Assembly (NCBI GenBank): GCA_030151985.1
Contig: JASLDZ010000293.1
Span: forward strand, 1 to 7,020
From: Caulobacteraceae bacterium
GTDB lineage: Bacteria; Pseudomonadota; Alphaproteobacteria; Caulobacterales; Caulobacteraceae
DNA: 7,020 nucleotides
Reading direction: 5' to 3'
The notes under the pieces were generated by a model that saw only the letters and a program-made list of their open reading frames with translations, was not told the DNA's origin and made no database searches. The position numbers and the translations under genes were made by a program. Below, one piece after another: positions 5,498-7,020 of this stretch; the first letter of the stretch is position 1; the number at the start of each line of letters is the position of its first letter.

Positions 5498-6844
5498 TTG
5501 ACCCACCTCCCCCGTTTCTCGTCCTCCCGCCGTTCGGGCGCGATCCTGGCGGGGTTGACCGCATCGGCGCTCCTGCTCGCCGGCTGCGGGAACAACGCCA
5601 GCCTGCCGCTGGCCGCCGGCGAGGGGCCGAACCCCGCCCTGCCCGCGCCGCGCAAGGCGCTCTTCCCCACCGTCAACACCGCCAAGGCCATCGGCTGGCC
5701 GCCGGGCGCTAGGCCGACGGCGGCGCCGGGCTTGCGGGTCCAGCCCTTCGCTGAGGGTCTGGATCATCCCCGCTGGCTCCTGCCCCTACCGAACGGCGAC
5801 GTGCTGGTGGCGGAGACCAACGCCCCGCCCAAGCCGGACGACTCCAAGGGGCTTAAGGGCCGGATTGAAAAGGCGGTGATGACCGGCGCGGGCGCCAACA
5901 CGCCTACCGCCAACCGCATCACCCTGCTGCGCGACACGAACGGCGACGGCGTGGCCGATGTGAAGACGGTGTTCCTTTCCGGCCTGAACTCGCCCTTCGG
6001 CATGGCGCTGGTGGGGAACGACCTCTACGTCGCCGACACCGACGCGGTGCTGCGCTTCCCGTACCGCGCGGGCGAGACGAGGATCACGGCGCCCGGCGTG
6101 AAGCTGGTCGACCTGCCGGCGGGGCGGATCAACCACCACTGGACCAAGAACGTCGTCGCCAGCCCCGACGGGTCGAAGCTCTACGTCACCGTCGGCTCCA
6201 ACTCGAACGCCGGCGAGAACGGGTTGGCGGCGGAAGAGGGGCGGGCGGCGATCTGGGAGGTGGACCGGGCCACGGGCGCGCACCGCGTCTTCGCCTCGGG
6301 TCTGCGCAACCCCAACGGCCTCGGCTGGCAGCCGCAGACCCACGCGCTGTGGACGGCGGTGAACGAGCGCGACGAGATCGGCGGCGACCTCGTTCCCGAC
6401 TACATGACCTCGGTGAAGGACGGCGCCTTCTACGGCTGGCCCTTCAGCTGGTACGGCCAGCACGTCGACGAGCGGGTGAAGCCGCAGAACCCGGCCCTGG
6501 TCGCCAAGGCGATCGTCCCCGACTACGCGCTCGGCCCGCACACCGCTTCGCTCGGCCTGGCCTTCGCCTCCGGCGACGCCCTGCCGCCCGCGTTGCGCGA
6601 CGGCGTCTTCATCGGCCAGCACGGGTCGTGGAACAGGAAGCCCCGCAGCGGCTACCGGGTGATCTTCGTGTCCTTCTCCGGCGGCGAGCCGAACGGCAAG
6701 CCCGTCGAGGTGCTGACGGGCTTCCTCAGCGCGTCGGGGCAGGCGCAAGGCCGCCCCGTAGGCGTGGCGATGGACGGCAAGGGCGCGCTGCTGGTGGCCG
6801 ACGACGTCGGGAACAAGGTCTGGCGGGTGACGGCGGCGAAGTAG
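5498..6844 (+). CDS. Glucose/sorbosone dehydrogenase-family beta-propeller lipoprotein
   Basis: The 448-residue protein starts at TTG and has a lipoprotein signal: Arg at 6, 11 and 12, a hydrophobic core (15-28) and lipobox LAGC with Cys30. Gly31 at +2 does not signal inner-membrane retention, so an outer-membrane periplasmic lipoprotein is likely. The rest matches the sorbosone/soluble glucose dehydrogenase six-bladed propeller. It has LPNGDVLVAE (97-106), DTNGDG (146-151, calcium-binding-like), NHHWTKNVVASPDG (212-225), SGLRNPNGLGWQP (267-279), DGAFYGWPFSWYG (308-320), GVFIGQHGSWNR (369-380) and a closing RPVGVAMDG...LLVADD blade. His214 and Arg270 appear to align with the catalytic His and a PQQ-contacting Arg of soluble glucose dehydrogenase (inference from motif spacing). 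PQQ-dependent oxidation of a sugar or aldehyde is thus plausible but the substrate is unknown; some family members have no proven enzyme activity. The PseG-like gene follows after 12 bases. Confidence 0.9.
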   Translation: MTHLPRFSSSRRSGAILAGLTASALLLAGCGNNASLPLAAGEGPNPALPAPRKALFPTVNTAKAIGWPPGARPTAAPGLRVQPFAEGLDHPRWLLPLPNGDVLVAETNAPPKPDDSKGLKGRIEKAVMTGAGANTPTANRITLLRDTNGDGVADVKTVFLSGLNSPFGMALVGNDLYVADTDAVLRFPYRAGETRITAPGVKLVDLPAGRINHHWTKNVVASPDGSKLYVTVGSNSNAGENGLAAEEGRAAIWEVDRATGAHRVFASGLRNPNGLGWQPQTHALWTAVNERDEIGGDLVPDYMTSVKDGAFYGWPFSWYGQHVDERVKPQNPALVAKAIVPDYALGPHTASLGLAFASGDALPPALRDGVFIGQHGSWNRKPRSGYRVIFVSFSGGEPNGKPVEVLTGFLSASGQAQGRPVGVAMDGKGALLVADDVGNKVWRVTAAK

Positions 6845-6845
6845 C

Positions 6846-6850
6846 GGAGG
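6846..6850 (+). promoter_or_regulatory. Ribosome binding site GGAGG for the downstream PseG-like gene
   Basis: A perfect GGAGG begins one base after the lipoprotein stop codon and lies six bases before the GTG at 6857. This close spacing supports both the chosen start and co-transcription with the dehydrogenase gene. Confidence 0.8.
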
Positions 6851-6856
6851 CTGCGC

Positions 6857-7020
6857 GTGCGGGCTCCGACGATCCTGTTCGCCCCGGCCGCGGGCGCCGA
6901 CGTCGGGGGCGGGCACGTGATGCGGGACGGCGCGCTCGCGACGGCGCTCGCCGCACGGGGAGCCCGCTGCGTCTTCGCGACGCCGGACGAAGGGGCGGCC
7001 ATCCTCGCGCGCTTCTATCC
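6857..7020 (+). CDS. PseG-like nucleotide-sugar hydrolase, N-terminus (3' partial)
   Basis: An open frame runs from the GTG to the window's right edge (54 codons visible). It starts with a strand, TILFAPAAGADV (5-16), followed by GGGHVMR (17-23), a helix ALATALAARGA and a second strand CVFATPDE. This is the start of a GT-B/PseG-type Rossmann domain: PseG (UDP-2,4-diacetamido-2,4,6-trideoxy-beta-L-altropyranose hydrolase, pseudaminic acid synthesis) has the same GxGHVMR signature, whose His is reported to be catalytic. The residues after it are Asp-Gly (MRDGALA) where family members usually have MRCLxLA or MRSLxLA, so it may be a divergent relative or a PseG-like sugar-handling protein. Pseudaminic acid decorates flagellin in Caulobacter, which makes the pathway plausible for this organism. 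The start is set by GGAGG six bases upstream. Function is provisional because most of the gene lies outside the window. Confidence 0.65.
   Translation, partial: MRAPTILFAPAAGADVGGGHVMRDGALATALAARGARCVFATPDEGAAILARFY

Noticed and set aside
4768..5691. Minus-strand open frame antisense to the cold-shock gene
   Set aside because: Its Ala/Arg-rich sequence mirrors the repetitive GGC codons of the cold-shock linker and shows no family motif; the plus strand has two complete cold-shock domains and a ribosome binding site.
5786..6916. Minus-strand open frame antisense to the dehydrogenase
   Set aside because: The translation is compositionally biased without domain features, while the plus strand matches a known family from end to end.
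1..7020. Defence system, CRISPR array, insertion sequence, tRNA or prophage signs
   Set aside because: No regularly spaced repeats, transposase motifs, tRNA-like folds or phage genes were seen; base composition looks even across the window.

Overview
The window is about 70% G+C by eye, with GTG and TTG starts, tightly packed genes and alphaproteobacterial-looking proteins. The two-domain cold-shock protein is a type known from Caulobacter crescentus. I infer a member of the Caulobacterales (Caulobacter, Phenylobacterium or Brevundimonas-like). No rRNA, tRNA, insertion sequence or CRISPR array was seen.

Left part (1-4516) is a surface-glycan block. A plus-strand multi-pass membrane protein, cut by the left edge, looks like a GT-C type sugar transferase. 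It meets, tail to tail, a four-gene minus-strand operon read from right to left. That operon encodes a polyprenyl-phosphate-type family 2 glycosyltransferase with a C-terminal membrane region, a soluble family 2 glycosyltransferase, a small GtrA-like membrane protein, and a class I SAM methyltransferase. Two of the three junctions are GTGA start/stop overlaps and the third is a 7-base gap, so the genes are very probably co-translated. The block has the parts of a GtrA/GtrB/transferase system, in which a lipid-linked sugar is made in the cytoplasm, flipped, and transferred to a surface glycan outside. The extra glycosyltransferase and methyltransferase would extend or cap it. The final acceptor and sugar cannot be read from the sequence.

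The middle (4517-5497) begins with a divergent, palindrome-rich intergenic region. Its best element is a perfect inverted repeat holding two GANTC sites, the CcrM methylation motif of this group, just downstream of a TTGACG box. It leads into a gene for a protein with two cold-shock domains joined by a Gly/Tyr-rich linker. Two strong hairpins follow the gene.

The right part (5498-7020) holds a TTG-initiated lipoprotein of the glucose/sorbosone dehydrogenase beta-propeller family. Twelve bases later comes the start of a PseG-like nucleotide-sugar hydrolase gene (pseudaminic-acid type pathway) with a strong ribosome binding site, cut by the right edge. Most genes in the window therefore concern carbohydrate handling at the cell envelope, with an RNA-chaperone gene between them.
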